64,000 nucleotides of DNA from Erythroxylum novogranatense (GCA_029891385.1 CM057225.1:15668620-15732619), one strand, 5' to 3'; counted from the stretch's first letter, positions 1 to 11,115 are shown. Numbers and translations are program-made. Notes: generated from the letters alone by a model not told the origin.

Positions 1-639
1 TGGGTTCTGGGCGATGAAGACATAATTCAAAGTAGGATTGGAACAGTTTGTGAGATCAGTTTCTAGAAATTCGAATTGGAGTTGTTCTTCAAGGTGTCTA
101 TTTTCAAAGGAAATCAAAAATAGGCAATTTGACTCACGGCAAGGCAGATTAGAATGGATTCATGAAAACTGTGCAGATTTCCCGATAAGGCAGTGCAATC
201 AGAACAAGAGCCAGATGCGGATTATTTTCGGGAAATAATCAAACCCAATAGTTTTTTTTTGGAAAAGAAGCAACAAAAAACCCAGAAAATTTCTTGCAAA
301 CAAATTGAAGAAAAAGCTCTCAATATTTTGTGAAAATTCTTTGATAAAATTGGATGATTCCTTTTGCAAAGAAAATGACAAGTATAAAAGGAAAGTTTTG
401 ACTCTTGGAATAGCCATAAGGACTTCGGCCCTTCAAACTCAAAATTGACCTTACACACATTAAAACTCCTTTTAGTCTCCAATAACTTGAAAATAGGAGA
501 CCAAAAGGCTGGTTCAACACAGTCAAACCAAAACAAAAAACAAACCGATCAGGAAATATAAAATGTCAATTTTAAGGAGCTAAAATAGTTGCCTTATGAT
601 CCCCAAATGGGTCGAAATTAGCTTAGAGCTTAAGCATCA
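1..639 (-). repeat. gypsy-1 downstream (3') LTR, partial
   Basis: This segment aligns with 9745-10351 of the other LTR, for example the block GAGATCAGTTTCTAGAAATT. The two differ by scattered substitutions, and this copy has about 36 bp (around 367-402) that the right copy lacks. It ends in GCATCA next to the complement of a polypurine tract. The rest of the LTR lies before the window. The divergence suggests an old insertion. Confidence 0.85.
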
Positions 640-660
640 AATCTAACCCAACTTCACCTT
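640..660 (-). promoter_or_regulatory. gypsy-1 polypurine tract
   Basis: On the minus strand the purine-rich stretch AAGGTGAAGTTGGG lies directly upstream of the LTR start TGATGC, about 24 bases after the integrase stop. This is the expected site and composition for the plus-strand primer of an LTR retrotransposon. The same tract recurs at 10352-10372 beside the other LTR. Confidence 0.6.
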
Positions 661-683
661 GTTCTGCACCCGGATCCTTGTCT

Positions 684-2149
684 TCAACTTGCATTTTCTT
701 GCTCTTGTTCACCAAAATCTATGTCTTCAACATCCTTGAGAGCTTGTGGGGATGGTCCTCCATCATCCTCTCCCTCTTGAGCGTTTTCCCCCATGGTGTC
801 TTCCTTGTAAGGCTTGAGATCACTCACATTGAAGCTATTGGATATCTTGTATGTCTCGGGCAGCTCCACCTTGTATGCATTGTTGTTGATCTTCTTGAGC
901 ACCTTGAATGGACCATCGGCTCTATTGCTAAGCTTTGACTTCCTTCCAAACCAATCTTTCCTCAAATGCACCCAAACTAGATCACCTTTTTTGAATTCCA
1001 TTGGCCTCTTCTTCTTGGCAAGTCTTGTATAAGCTTCATTGTGCTTCCTAATGTTCTCCATCACTTGCTCATGAATTTTCACAATTTTTTCACTTCTCCT
1101 CTCAGCTACAACATTATAAATTGGATTAGATTGCACAAAAGGAGTCAAACAAGTGGAGTCAAAGGATTTGCTCCATACACAACTTGAAATGGTGAAAATT
1201 CCGTGGACCTAGACTTGGAACAATTATAAGCAAACTAGGCTTGTGGTAGCATGGCGTCCTAACCCTTAGTTTTCCCTTTTAAAAGACTTCTCAAAATCCC
1301 ACCTAAAGACCTATTGATAACTTCGGTTTGGCCATCTGTTTGTGGATGAAAGGTTGTAGAAAATTTCAGTTTTGTCCCCAATCTAGCCTATAAGACTCTC
1401 CAAAAATGACTCATGAATTTCACATCCCTATCACTAACAATGCTCCTCAGCAAGTCATGCAATTTTACCACATTATGAAAATACAAATCCATTACATGTT
1501 GAGCATCATTTGATTTAACACAAGGAATGAAATGTGCCATTTTAGAAAACCTATCTACCACAACCATGACACTATCAAAACCCCTCCTTGTTCTCGGCAA
1601 GCCTATAACAAAATCCATACTCACATCTTCCTAAGGTTTTGTAGGTGTAGGCAAAGGTGTGTAAGGGTGGGCTTGGGATGTCATTTTTGTTCAACGACAA
1701 GTGTTGCAACCAGCAACTAACCTAGATACATCTCTATACACCCCCGACCAAAAAACGTTTAAAAGGGCTAGCTCATAGGTTTTCTCTCTCCCAAAGTGGC
1801 CAGCTAGTCCACCCCCATGGACTTCTCTCAAAATTACCTCCCTTAGTAACAATTCGGCACACAACATACACCATTTTTAAACAGAAATCCATCATGCAAA
1901 ACAAAGTCTCTAAATGCACCATTACACTCAATAGTCCAAGAAAGAATTGGACCAAAATCTTTATCACTCTCATACAAACCCTTTATATCATCAAATCCTA
2001 CAACATATGCATACATTGAATTTAAAAGTAGGAATTTGCGAGACAAAAAATTCGCAACAACATTTGTGGTCCCTTTTTTTATACTTTATGACAAAGTCAA
2101 ATGATTGAAGAAACTCAACCCAAGTGGCATGTTTTTGGCTCAAGTTAGC
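684..2149 (-). pseudogene. gypsy-1 integrase with end of RNase H
   Basis: Minus-strand translation gives the RNase H tail and zinc-binding region (about 2149-1650). The catalytic core follows, with first Asp in [15 protein letters not shown], second Asp in IVSDRDVKF, and catalytic Glu in [10 protein letters not shown] near 1330. The C-terminal domain (1148-684) contains GPFKVLKKINNNAYKVELP and FNVSDLKPY. Several stops and frame changes separate the pieces, so no full integrase can be made. I see no chromodomain after the C-terminal domain; the tail is acidic and ends in a TGA at 684-686. It sits directly downstream of the last RNase H unit. Confidence 0.88.
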
Positions 2150-2473
2150 TTAACTTTGGACGTATTTGACTGAATCATGATCAGTGAAAAGAATAAAAGG
2201 ATTGGCAAGAAGATATGGTCGAAAATGCCGAACAGCCCTAACAATTGCATAAAACTCTTTATCGTATGTAGTATATCTTTTCCTAGCATCATTGAGTTTT
2301 TCAGAAAAGAATGCAATTGATCTACCCTCTCGGCTAAGAGTAGCCCCTATGCCTACCCTGCTAACATCACATTCAAGTTCAAACGGTGCACTAAAATCAG
2401 CAAGTCTCAAAATAGGTGCCTTTGTAATCAAAATTTTCAAAGTCCTAAAGCTAGAGTGGCTTGAGGAGTCCAT
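2150..2473 (-). pseudogene. gypsy-1 RNase H, unit 1 (continues into integrase)
   Basis: The translation contains LRLADFSAPFELECDVSRVG, SIAFFSEKLNDARKRY and YDKEFYAIVRAVRHFRPYL, the Ty3-type RNase H_2 signature in normal order. This is the only RNase H copy that runs on into the integrase region rather than into a duplicated gag knuckle. It is separated from its RT by a stop and frame changes between 2474 and 2810. Confidence 0.85.
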
Positions 2474-2810
2474 TTGAACTCACCATTTTTCATACATTCA
2501 GTTATAGGAGTAATTATAGTACTAAAATTTATGATAAATCTCCTGTAAAAAAAAACAAAAACCATGAAAGCTTCTAACTTGAAAAAGATTGCTTGGGACC
2601 GGCCCAATCTATGATGGCTTGGACCTTTGAGGGATCCATCTTAATGCCATCTTAGCGAACAACAAAACCTAGGAATATCAAGGAATGATCACAAAAATGG
2701 CACTTATCAATGTTTGCATACAATGACTCTTTAGCTAGCACATCAAAGACACATTTCAAATGTTGCACATGTTCATCTAGACTCTTAGAGAAAATGAGAA
2801 TATCATCAAA

Positions 2811-3862
2811 CTAAACTAATTGATGAAGGAAAGGTTTAAGTACCTCGTGCATAAGCCTAATGAAAGTTGATGGTGAATTTGACATTCCCATCGACATCAC
2901 TAACCACTCAAAGAGACCCTCACTTGTTATGAATGTCGTTTTCCACTCATCTCCTTCACTCACTCTTATTTGATGAAATCCGTTGGCAAGATCAAGTCTA
3001 GTGAATATTGTTGCTCCAAACAAGTGGTCTAACATGTCGTCAAGTCTACGAATGGGGTACCTATACTTGACTGTAATCTTGTTCACCACTCTAGAGTCGA
3101 TTACCATCCGCCATTTTCCATTTTTCTTTGGCAAAACAAAGGCCGGCACCACACATAGAGAAGTGGACAGCCTAATGAAGCCATGGTCTAGCAAGTCATC
3201 AACAATATTCTTCAATGCTTCACCCTCTTTTGGACTCATACGATAGGATTGTTTGTGTGGAATAAACGCTCCCGGAACAAAATTGATTTGATGTTGAATG
3301 GATCTCAAAGGGAGCAGCCCCTTAGGAAGTTCTTTTGGGAACACAGTTGGAAACAAATCAATCATCTCTTGAACTTCTTGTGGAATAGGAGCTCTCGACT
3401 TCTTCTCATGTTCCACACCAATTGGATCAAAGCTAGGCAACTCATCTCGGATTGCCTCCCTTTCTTTAACACTAAGCAAAACTTGCTCCTTGTCAACCTT
3501 TGTAGGTGTAACCAGTTTCAATGGAGTTAGAATAAACCTCCTGCCCATGTGGTCTAAAGTGTATGTATTTGCTCTTCCGTGATGGCTAACATCTCTATCA
3601 AAAAGCCAAGGCCTTCCCAAGAGCAAGTGGCAAGCACTCATGGGAATTACATGGCACCAAACTTCATCTTTGTAGCCACCTATAACAAAAGGCACCAAAC
3701 ATCTTCTTTGGACTTTTATCTCATGCTTCTTGTCCAACCAAGTGAGCTTGTATGGATTTAGGATGGGCTCGGTTTTGAGCTTTAACTTATCAACCATCTC
3801 ATTTGACACAACGTTCTCACAAGCACCACTATCAACTACTACCTTACACTTCTTGCCACCAG
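2811..3862 (-). pseudogene. gypsy-1 protease-reverse transcriptase, unit 1
   Basis: Minus strand. The aspartic protease motif VVVDSGACENVVSNEM lies just before the annotated Met. LLLGRPWLFDRDVSHHGRA follows, and then the RT fingers and palm: WRMVIDSRVVNKIT, RLDLANGFHQIRVSEGDEWK, FEWLVMSMGMSNSPSTFIRL. The frame stops at HQLV, exactly where the Tyr of the catalytic YFDD box should be; the bases after the TAG read FDDILIFSK. The protease is in a different frame from gag. It is not functional. Confidence 0.9.
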
Positions 3863-4483
3863 TTATGCAATGGGTGTGAAAGAGGGATTTCCTCCTCCTC
3901 CATGATCACTATTCAACAATCTACAAATCACCAACATCTCGATCTCAATGTTTTCATTATGAGAATAGTCAGCTTCAATCTCCTTTGTTTTGGCCTCATC
4001 AACAAACTCCCTAAAAAGTGCATTCTCCATCTCCAATTCAACTTCTTGATCAATGGCCTCCATCTCTTGAATGGTCATAATGGTTCGGTTGGGGCATTCG
4101 GATTGGAAATGGCCATAGCCTTGACACTTAAAGCATCTAAGCTTGGTTTTAAGCCTTTCTTGGTTTTGGATGTATTTGACTGAATCATGATCAGTGAAAA
4201 GAATAAAAGGATTGGCAAGAAGATATGGTCGAAAATGCCGAACAGCCCTAACAATTGCATAAAACTCCTTATCATATGTAGTATATCTTTTCCTAGCATC
4301 ATTGAGTTTTTCAGAAAAGAATGCAATTGATCTACCCTCTTGGCTAAGAGTAGCCCCTATGCCTACCCTGCTAACATCACATTCAAGTTCAAACGGTGCA
4401 CTAAAATCAACAAGTCTCAAAATAGGTGCCTTTGTGATCAAAATTTTCAAAGTCCTAAAGTTAGAGTGGCTTGAGGAGTCCAT
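3863..4483 (-). pseudogene. Chimeric RNase H-zinc knuckle ORF, joint 1
   Basis: An open frame of 206 codons made by the tandem duplication. Its N-terminal half is RNase H (LRLVDFSAPFELECDVSRVG to LFTDHDSVKY). It then passes directly into the gag C-terminus (NQERLKTKLRCFKCQGYGHF), a CCHC knuckle of form C-x2-C-x4-H-x4-C. The joint is at about 4166-4170. Normal gypsy polyproteins never have this order. There is no evidence that it is expressed. Confidence 0.85.
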
Positions 4484-4819
4484 TTGAACTCACCCTTTTT
4501 CATACATTCAGTTATAGGAGTAATTATAGTACTAAAATTTATGATAAATCTCCTGTAAAAAAAACAAAAACCATGAAAGCTTCTAACTTGAAAAAGATTG
4601 CTTGGGACCGGCCCAATCTATGATGGCTTGGACCTTTGAGGGATCCATCTTAATGCCATCTTAGCGAACAACAAAACCTAGGAATATCAAGGAATGATCA
4701 CAAAAATGGCACTTATCAATGTTTGCATACAATGACTCTTTAGCTAGCACATCAAAGACACATTTCAAATGTTGCACATGTTCATCTAGACTCTTAGAGA
4801 AAATGAGAATATCATCAAA

Positions 4820-5871
4820 CTAAACTAATTGATGAAGGAAAGGTTTAAGTACCTCGTGCATAAGCCTAATGAAAGTTGATGGTGAATTTGACATTCCCAT
4901 CGACATCACTAACCACTCAAAGAGACCCTCACTTGTTTTGAATGTCGTTTTCCACTCATCTCCTCCACTCACTCTTATTTGATGAAATCCGTTGGCAAGA
5001 TCAAGTCTAGTGAATATTGTTGCTCCAAACAAGTGGTCTAACATGTCGTCAAGTCTACGAATGGGGTACCTATACTTGACTGTAATCTTGTTCACCACTC
5101 TAGAGTCGATTACCATCCGCCATTTTCCATTTTTCTTTGGCAAAACAAAGGCCGGCACCACACATAGAGAAGTGGACAGCTTAATGAATCCATGGTCTAG
5201 CAAGTCATCAACAATATTCTTCAATGCTTCACCCTCTTTTGGACTCATACGATAGGATTGTTTGTGTGGAATAACCGCTCCCGGAACAAAATTGATTTGA
5301 TGTTGAATGGATCTCAAAGGGAGCAGCCCCTTAGGAAGTTCTTTTTGGAACACAGTTGGAAACAAATCAATCATCTCTTGAACTTCTTGTGGAATGGGAG
5401 CTCTCGGCTTCTTCTCATGTTCCACACCAATTGGATCAAAGCTAGGCAACTCATCTCGGATTGCCTCCCTTTCTTTAACACTAAGCAAAACTTGCTCCTT
5501 GTCAACCTTTGTAGGTGTAACCAGTTTCAATGGAGTTAGAATAAACCTCCTGCCCATGTGGTCTAAAGTGTATGTATTTGCTCTTCCGTGATGGCTAACA
5601 TCTCTATCAAAAAGCCAAGGCCTTCCCAAGAGCAAGTGGCAAGCACTCATGGGAATTACATGGCACCAAACTTCATCTTTGTAGCCACCTATAACAAAAG
5701 GCACCAAACATCTTCTTTGGACTTTTATCTCATGCTTCTTGTCCAACCAAGTGAGCTTGTATGGATTTAGGATAGGCACGGTTTTGAGCTTTAACTTATC
5801 AACCATCTCATTTGACACAACGTTCTCACAAGCACCACTATCAACTACTACCTTACACTTCTTGCCACCAG
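4820..5871 (-). pseudogene. gypsy-1 protease-reverse transcriptase, unit 2
   Basis: Same domains and same terminal TAG in the YFDD box as unit 1, with a few private changes (for example TVPILNP for TEPILNP, VFQKELPK for VFPKELPK, SGGDEWK for SEGDEWK). The RT palm residue Asp in TRLDLANGFHQI is kept. It lies between the two chimeric RNase H-knuckle ORFs. Because the inactivating stop is shared with units 1 and 3, it predates the amplification. Confidence 0.9.
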
Positions 5872-6492
5872 TTATGCAATGGGTGTGAAAGAGGGATTTC
5901 CTCCTCCTCCATGATCACTATTCAACAATCTACAAATCACCAACATCTCGATCTCAATGTTTTCATTATGAGAATAGTCAGCTTCAATCTCCTTTGTTTT
6001 GGCCTTATCAACAAACTCCCTAAAAAGTGCATTCTCCATCTCCAATTCAACTTCTTGATCAATGGCCTCCATCTCTTGAATGGTCATAATGGTTCGGTTG
6101 GGGCATTCGGATTGGAAATGGCCATAGCCTTGACACTTAAAGCATCTAAGCTTGGTTTTAAGCCTTTCTTGGTTTTGGATGTATTTGACTGAATCATGAT
6201 CAGTGAAAAGAATAAAAGGATTGGCAAGAAGATATGGTTGAAAATGCCGAACAACCCTAACAATTGCATAAAACTCTTTATCATATGTAGTATATCTTTT
6301 CCTAGCATCATTGAGTTTTTCAGAAAAGAATGCAATTGATCTACCCTCTTGGCTAAGAGTAGCCCCTATGCCTACCCTGCTAACATCACATTCAAGTTCA
6401 AACGGTGCACTAAAATCAACAAGTCTCAAAATAGGTGCCTTTGTGATCAAAATTTTCAAATTCCTAAAGCTAGAGTGGCTTGAGGAGTCCAT
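5872..6492 (-). pseudogene. Chimeric RNase H-zinc knuckle ORF, joint 2
   Basis: A second 206-codon fusion with the same architecture as the one at 3863-4483: RNase H core to DHDSVKY, then NQERLKTKLRCFKCQ. It differs by single residues (FRNLKIL, RVVRHFQPYL, FVDKAKTKE). The identical joint in both copies indicates that one rearrangement was copied, rather than two independent events. Confidence 0.85.
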
Positions 6493-6828
6493 TTGAACTC
6501 ACCCTTTTTCATACATTCAATTATAGGAGTAATTATAGTACTAAAATTTATGATAAATCTCCTGTAAAAAAAACAAAAACCATGAAAGCTTCTAACTTGA
6601 AAAAGATTGCTTGGGACCGGCCCAATCTATGATGGCTTGGACCTTTGAGGGATCCATCTTAATGCCATCTTAGCGAACAACAAAACCTAGGAATATCAAG
6701 GAATGATCACAAAAATGGCACTTATCAATGTTTGCATACAATGACTCTTTAGCTAGCACATCAAAGACACATTTCAAATGTTGCACATGTTCATCTAGAC
6801 TCTTAAAGAAAATGAGAATATCATCAAA

Positions 6829-7880
6829 CTAAACTAATTGATGAAGGAAAGGTTTAAGTACCTCGTGCATAAGCCTAATGAAAGTTGATGGTGAATTTGA
6901 CATTCCCATCGACATCACTAACCACTCAAAGAGACCCTCACTTGTTTTGAATGTCGTTTTCCACTCATCTCCTTCACTCACTCTTATTTGATGAAATCCG
7001 TTGGCAAGATTAAGTCTAGTGAATATTGTTGCTCCAAACAAGTGGTCTAACATGTCGTCAAGTCTACGAATGGGGTACCTATACTTGACTGTAATCTTGT
7101 TCACCACTCTAGAGTCGATTACCATCCGCCATTTTCCATTTTTCTTTGGCAAAACAAAGGCCGGCACCACACATAGAGAAGTGGACAGCCTAATGAAGCC
7201 ATGGTCTAGCAAGTCATCAACAATATTCTTCAATGCTTCACCCTCTTTTGGACTCATACGATAGGATTGTTTGTGTGGAATAACCGCTCCCGGAACAAAA
7301 TTGATTTGATGTTGAATGGATCTCAAAGGGAGCAGCCCCTTAGGAATTTCTTTTGGGAACACAGTTGGAAACAAATCAATCATCTCTTGAACTTCTTGTG
7401 GAATGGGAGCTCTCGGCTTCTTCTCATGTTCCACACCAATTGGATCAAAGCTAGGCAACTCATCTCGGATTGCCTCCCTTTCTTTAACACTAAGCAAAAC
7501 TTGCTCCTTGTCAACCTTTGTAGGTGTAACCAGTTTCAATGGAGTTAGAATAAACCTCCTGCCCATGTGGTCTAAAGTGTATATATTTGCTCTTCCGTGA
7601 TGGCTAACATCTCTATCAAAAAGCCAAGGCCTTCCCAAGAGCAAGTGGCAAGCACTCATGGGAATTACATGGCACCAAACTTCATCTTTGTAGCCACCTA
7701 TAACAAAAGGCACCAAACATCTTCTTTGGACTTTTATCTCATGCTTCTTGTCCAACCAAGTGAGCTTGTATGGATTTGGGATGGGCTCGGTTTTGAGCTT
7801 TAACTTATCAACCATCTCATTTGACACAACGTTCTCACAAGCACCACTATCAACTACTACCTTACACTTCTTGCCACCAG
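6829..7880 (-). pseudogene. gypsy-1 protease-reverse transcriptase, unit 3 (follows gag)
   Basis: This unit follows the full gag. Translation in the pol frame gives WRRRKSLFHTHC, then the protease motif VVVDSGACENVVS, then the RT. The catalytic palm Asp is replaced (TRLNLANGFHQI, Asp to Asn), and the shared stop removes the YFDD Tyr. Gag and pol are in different frames here. The WRRR motif normally continues the gag-pol frame, so a single-base indel just before it is more likely than a programmed shift. Confidence 0.9.
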
Positions 7881-9257
7881 TTATGCAATGGGTGTGAAAG
7901 AGGGATTTCCTCCTCCTTTATGATCACTATTCAACAATCTACAAATCACCAACATCTCGATCTCAATGTTTTCATTATGAGAATAGTCAGCTTCAATCTC
8001 CTTTGTTTTGGCCTCATCAACAAACTCCCTAAAAAGTGCATTCTCCATCTCCAATTCAACTTCTTGATCAATGGCCTCCATCTCTTGAATGGTCATGATG
8101 GTTCGGTTGGGGCATTCGGATTGGAAATGGCCATAGCCTTGACACTTAAAGCATCTAAGCTTGGTTTTAAGCCTTTCTTGGTTTTGGCTATTTTGTGGAG
8201 TTCTTGGGTTGTAGTATTTGGGAGGGAAGTTTGATGGTGAATTTGGATTAATAGTAGCTCTCGGTTGTGATTGTGTTTGACTTTGGGTTGATTTTTGTGG
8301 AGTGGTTTGTGGTGTTTGTGGTAAGGTGTGACTCGGCCTAAATGGGACTTGATGAATGTTAGCTCTTTGTGGGAAAGTTTGGCTTGGTTTCGGTTTGGTT
8401 GTCTTCAAGTTGACTTCCCCCCAAAAAACTAGCCTCTTTGCTTCACTCAAAGAGTCAAATGGGTACACTTTAACAAAGTTTTGCAACTCCAAATCAAGGC
8501 ATCTAACAAACCGAGCAAGTATGATCTCCTCACTCTCCTCTAAACCACACTTCAACAAATATTGTTCAAACTCCATGACATAGTCTTCAACCGGTCTTCT
8601 ATTTTGCTTCAAACCCATCATCTTGTCCAACATTTGTTGCCTATGTTGAGGAGGCACAAATGTTTCTTCAAGTTCAACCTTCATCCGATCCCATGTAGAA
8701 ATCCTAGGCAAACCGGCCCTAACTCTCTTCTTTTGTACGTTATCCCACCACAAAGCGACATAACTCTTGAATTTCATAGCCATAAGTTTCACTCTTTCTT
8801 CATCCAGAATATGCTTGAGCTCAAAAATCCTCTCTACGACATACACCCACTCAAAATACACATCCGCATCAATTTTACCATGAAACTCCAGAATGTCTAT
8901 CTTGATATTCAAATCATCATGTCTATCCACTCTCGGTTGTACTACATTCACAACAGGCCCTAAACGGCCTCCACGATTAGGACCTCGACCTCTCCTTCTT
9001 GAAGCAAAACTACCAATTCTTAGACTTTCGTCAAATTCAGATTCGTTTACCTCATCATCAAATGGCTCCTCCACATTTTGAACAGGTTGTGAAGAACCAC
9101 CAGGGGTGGAAAAAGAGCCCAACGTAGCATATGCAGCCTCCTTGGCTTTCGCCGCAACGGTTTCCTTGCAGAAGGCCTCAAAACTAGCCATTTGGACGCT
9201 CATCTCCTCCAATATGGCCAGAATTTTCTCCATATCGCTTTGAGTCGGTCCGAACAT
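7881..9257 (-). pseudogene. gypsy-1 Gag polyprotein
   Basis: The likely start is ATG at 9257-9255 (MFGPTQSDMEK). The longer open frame up to 9302 uses non-ATG codons across the PBS. A Gly/Arg-rich segment (RRRGRGPNRGGRLG) comes first, then the retrotransposon gag domain (about 9000-8400: VYFEWVYVVERIFELKHI, ALWWDNVQKKR, MKVELEETFVPP). A Gln/Pro/Thr-rich linker and a CCHC knuckle CFKCQGYGHFQSECPN follow. It ends at NPSFTPIA by frameshift rather than running into protease. The frame is otherwise intact, which is unusual for this element. Confidence 0.88.
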
Positions 9258-9288
9258 GTGTGGGGACCTAAGACACGGCTCAGAGATT

Positions 9289-9301
9289 GGATTTGATACC
9301 A
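9289..9301 (-). promoter_or_regulatory. gypsy-1 primer binding site (iMet-tRNA-like)
   Basis: The minus strand reads TGGTATCAAATCC six bases after the LTR end CGTCA. It matches the plant initiator-Met PBS TGGTATCAGAGC except for two bases. Its place between LTR and gag fixes the LTR edge at 9308. Confidence 0.75.
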
Positions 9302-9307
9302 AAAATA

Positions 9308-10351
9308 TGACGTTAGGAAGGCTAGAAAAAGGTTGGGGAAAGGTTGGAAAAGATTTAACAAAGTTTGGACAAGTTTTGGTCTTCTTGGGTAAAACTGGAA
9401 CAGAAACTTTCAGGTCATTTTATGTGAAATAGAGGCAGAATTGGGGGTTAGTGTAGAATGGAAAATTGTAGAACTTTTTGTTCTAATGAGTTTAGACACA
9501 ATAATCAGATGATTTGTTTAAGGGACAGGTGAGTTATCTGGGTTTGAAGGTGGACATGTATGACTAGGATGTGTTTGGACGTTCTGGGGAAAATTGGGAT
9601 TTTCTGGGAAATTGAAGATGAACCGATACAAACAGGCTTTTGATTCTTCTAACTCATTTCTTGAAAGATGATTTCAAAAAAAGAATTTCTCAATTTGGAT
9701 ATGGGAAGAATGATTTATGGCTGTTTGAAGTTAGAACATTTTCTGGGTTCTGGGCGATGAAGGCAGAATTCAAAGTAGGATTGGAATAGTTTGTGAGATC
9801 AGTTTCTAGAAATTCGAATTGGAGTTGTTCTTCAAGGTGTCTACTTTCAAAGGAAATCAAAAATAGACAATTTGACTCACGGCAAGGCAGATTAGAATGG
9901 ATTGACGAAAACTGTGCAGATTTCTCTGTAAAGCAGTGCGATCGAAACAAGAACCAGATACAGATTATTTTTTGAAAATAATCAAACCCAATTGTTTTTC
10001 TTTTTTGGAAAAGAAACAACAAAAAACCTAGACAATTTCTTGCCAACAAATTGAAGAAAAAGCTCTCAATATTTTCTGAAAGTTTTTTGAAAAAACTGGA
10101 TGATTCCTTTTGCAACTTGGAATAGCCATAAGGACTTCGACCCTTCAAGCTCAAAACTAACCATACACACATTAAAACTCCTTTAAGTCTCTAATAACTT
10201 GAAAATGGGAGACCAAAAGGCTGGTTCGACACAGTCAAACCGAAACAACAAACAAACCAATCCGGAAATATAAAATGTCAATTTTAAGGAGCTAAAATAG
10301 CTGCCTTGTGATCACCAAATGGGCCGAAATTAGCTTGGAACTTAAGCATCA
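9308..10351 (-). repeat. gypsy-1 upstream (5') LTR, complete
   Basis: It begins TGACG and ends GCATCA on the plus strand, giving the TG..CA ends with a short imperfect inverted repeat, about 1044 bp in all. It is bounded by the PBS on the left and a polypurine-tract copy on the right. From 9745 on it is homologous to 1-639. It lacks a roughly 36-bp segment present in the left LTR. Confidence 0.82.
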
Positions 10352-10482
10352 AATTCAACCCAACTTCACCTTGTTCTTCACCCGGATCCTTGTCTTCAAC
10401 TTGTGCCTCATTTTCTTGCTCTTGCTCACCAAAACCCATGCCTTCAACATCCTTGAGAGCTTGTGGGGATGGTCCTCCATCA
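10352..10482 (-). pseudogene. Second copy of gypsy-1 pol 3' end, upstream of the 5' LTR
   Basis: The sequence matches 640-762: the polypurine tract, then the acidic integrase tail (minus-strand DGGPSPQALKDVEG). Such coding sequence should not lie outside an LTR. It shows that another gypsy-1 unit once lay to the right and shared this LTR. Homology stops abruptly at about 10482, where fossil copia sequence begins. Confidence 0.82.
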
Positions 10483-10559
10483 TTAATCGATCAATTAATT
10501 TTAAGTAATGTCAAACATTTTTCAAAGTAGTATAATCTAGACTATGCTTGGATGCTTTA

Positions 10560-11115
10560 TTTAGTCATAGTATAATTAATGATGTTGGTTCAGAATGTTG
10601 AAGATCACTATCTTTAAGTTCAAATCATCCTTCTTTTGATATAAATTAATTCCTTTTGAATTTCTAGCAGTTTCAAAATTAATAAAATATTTTAAGGTAC
10701 CAAAATCTTTAATTTTGAACTTAGGATTTATAAAAGTTATGATATCCTAAATAGGTACAATAAGGTTGCTTGATAATAAAATATAAACAACGTAAGCTAA
10801 CAATTCAATTAAGTTATCACCAACATGCTATGTAAATAAAAACTAATATGAATACCCTTCAACAAAAATCTATCTAATCAAAGCATTAGAAAGCTTGATA
10901 TACCATTTTCTTCTAGCTTATGTAATCCCATATAAGGACTTAATTAACTTGCAAACTTGATTTGGAGCACTAGATATGATGACAATTGATAAGTCCATGT
11001 ATACTTTTTCATCCAGGGCTTAATGTAGAAAGACATTATTAATGTCTATTTGCTTAAAATAGTAGCATTTGATAGTTTTAAATGGAAGAAAATTATGTTG
11101 TATGTCATCTGAACA
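10560..11115 (-). pseudogene. copia-1 reverse transcriptase, C-terminal half
   Basis: On the minus strand, just left of the CACTA insertion, the translation resembles IDINNVFLH and DEKVYMDLS (the RT 'D(I/V)NNAFLHG...VYM' block). Further on come the KQASRQW-like region near 10930 and KIKDFGTLKYF near 10700, followed by ARNSKGINLYQKKDDLNL. Several stops break the frame and the catalytic YVDD is not readable. It is continuous with the half at 16066-16340 once the CACTA element is removed. Confidence 0.82.

Larger units (their letters stand above)
2155..8187 (-). repeat. Three tandem 2009-bp units inside gypsy-1 pol
   Basis: Three head-to-tail, roughly 98-99% identical units cover 2161-4170, 4171-6179 and 6180-8187. 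Each contains the gag zinc knuckle, protease, RT and the first part of RNase H. Equivalent RT reading frames start exactly 2009 bp apart (2811, 4820, 6829). At both internal joints RNase H is fused to the gag knuckle at a shared TTTGG, which is also present at the two outer edges (2155-2159 and 8183-8187). That fits a microhomology-mediated or unequal duplication. The first unit is one base longer in an A-run. Confidence 0.93.
1..10482 (-). mobile_element. Ty3/gypsy LTR retrotransposon 'gypsy-1' (degenerate, internally amplified)
   Basis: Read on the minus strand, the order is LTR (10351-9308), primer binding site, gag, protease-RT-RNase H (three tandem units), integrase, polypurine tract, and a second LTR (639-1) cut by the window edge. 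The RT-before-integrase order makes it Ty3/gypsy. The integrase carries the [10 protein letters not shown] motif. Every pol domain is broken by stops or frameshifts, so the copy is dead. Homology continues past the right LTR into another copy of the pol 3' end (10352-10482), which implies a former tandem arrangement. The lineage looks chromovirus-like but I cannot fix it. Confidence 0.9.

Noticed and set aside
7870..7900. Programmed -1 frameshift between gypsy-1 gag and pol
   Set aside because: The conserved WRRR segment is already in the pol frame, so a one-base indel just upstream is more likely, and I see no slippery heptamer with a clear downstream structure.
9255..9302. Gag start upstream at 9302
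   Set aside because: The upstream extension begins with a non-ATG codon inside the primer binding site; the first ATG is at 9257.
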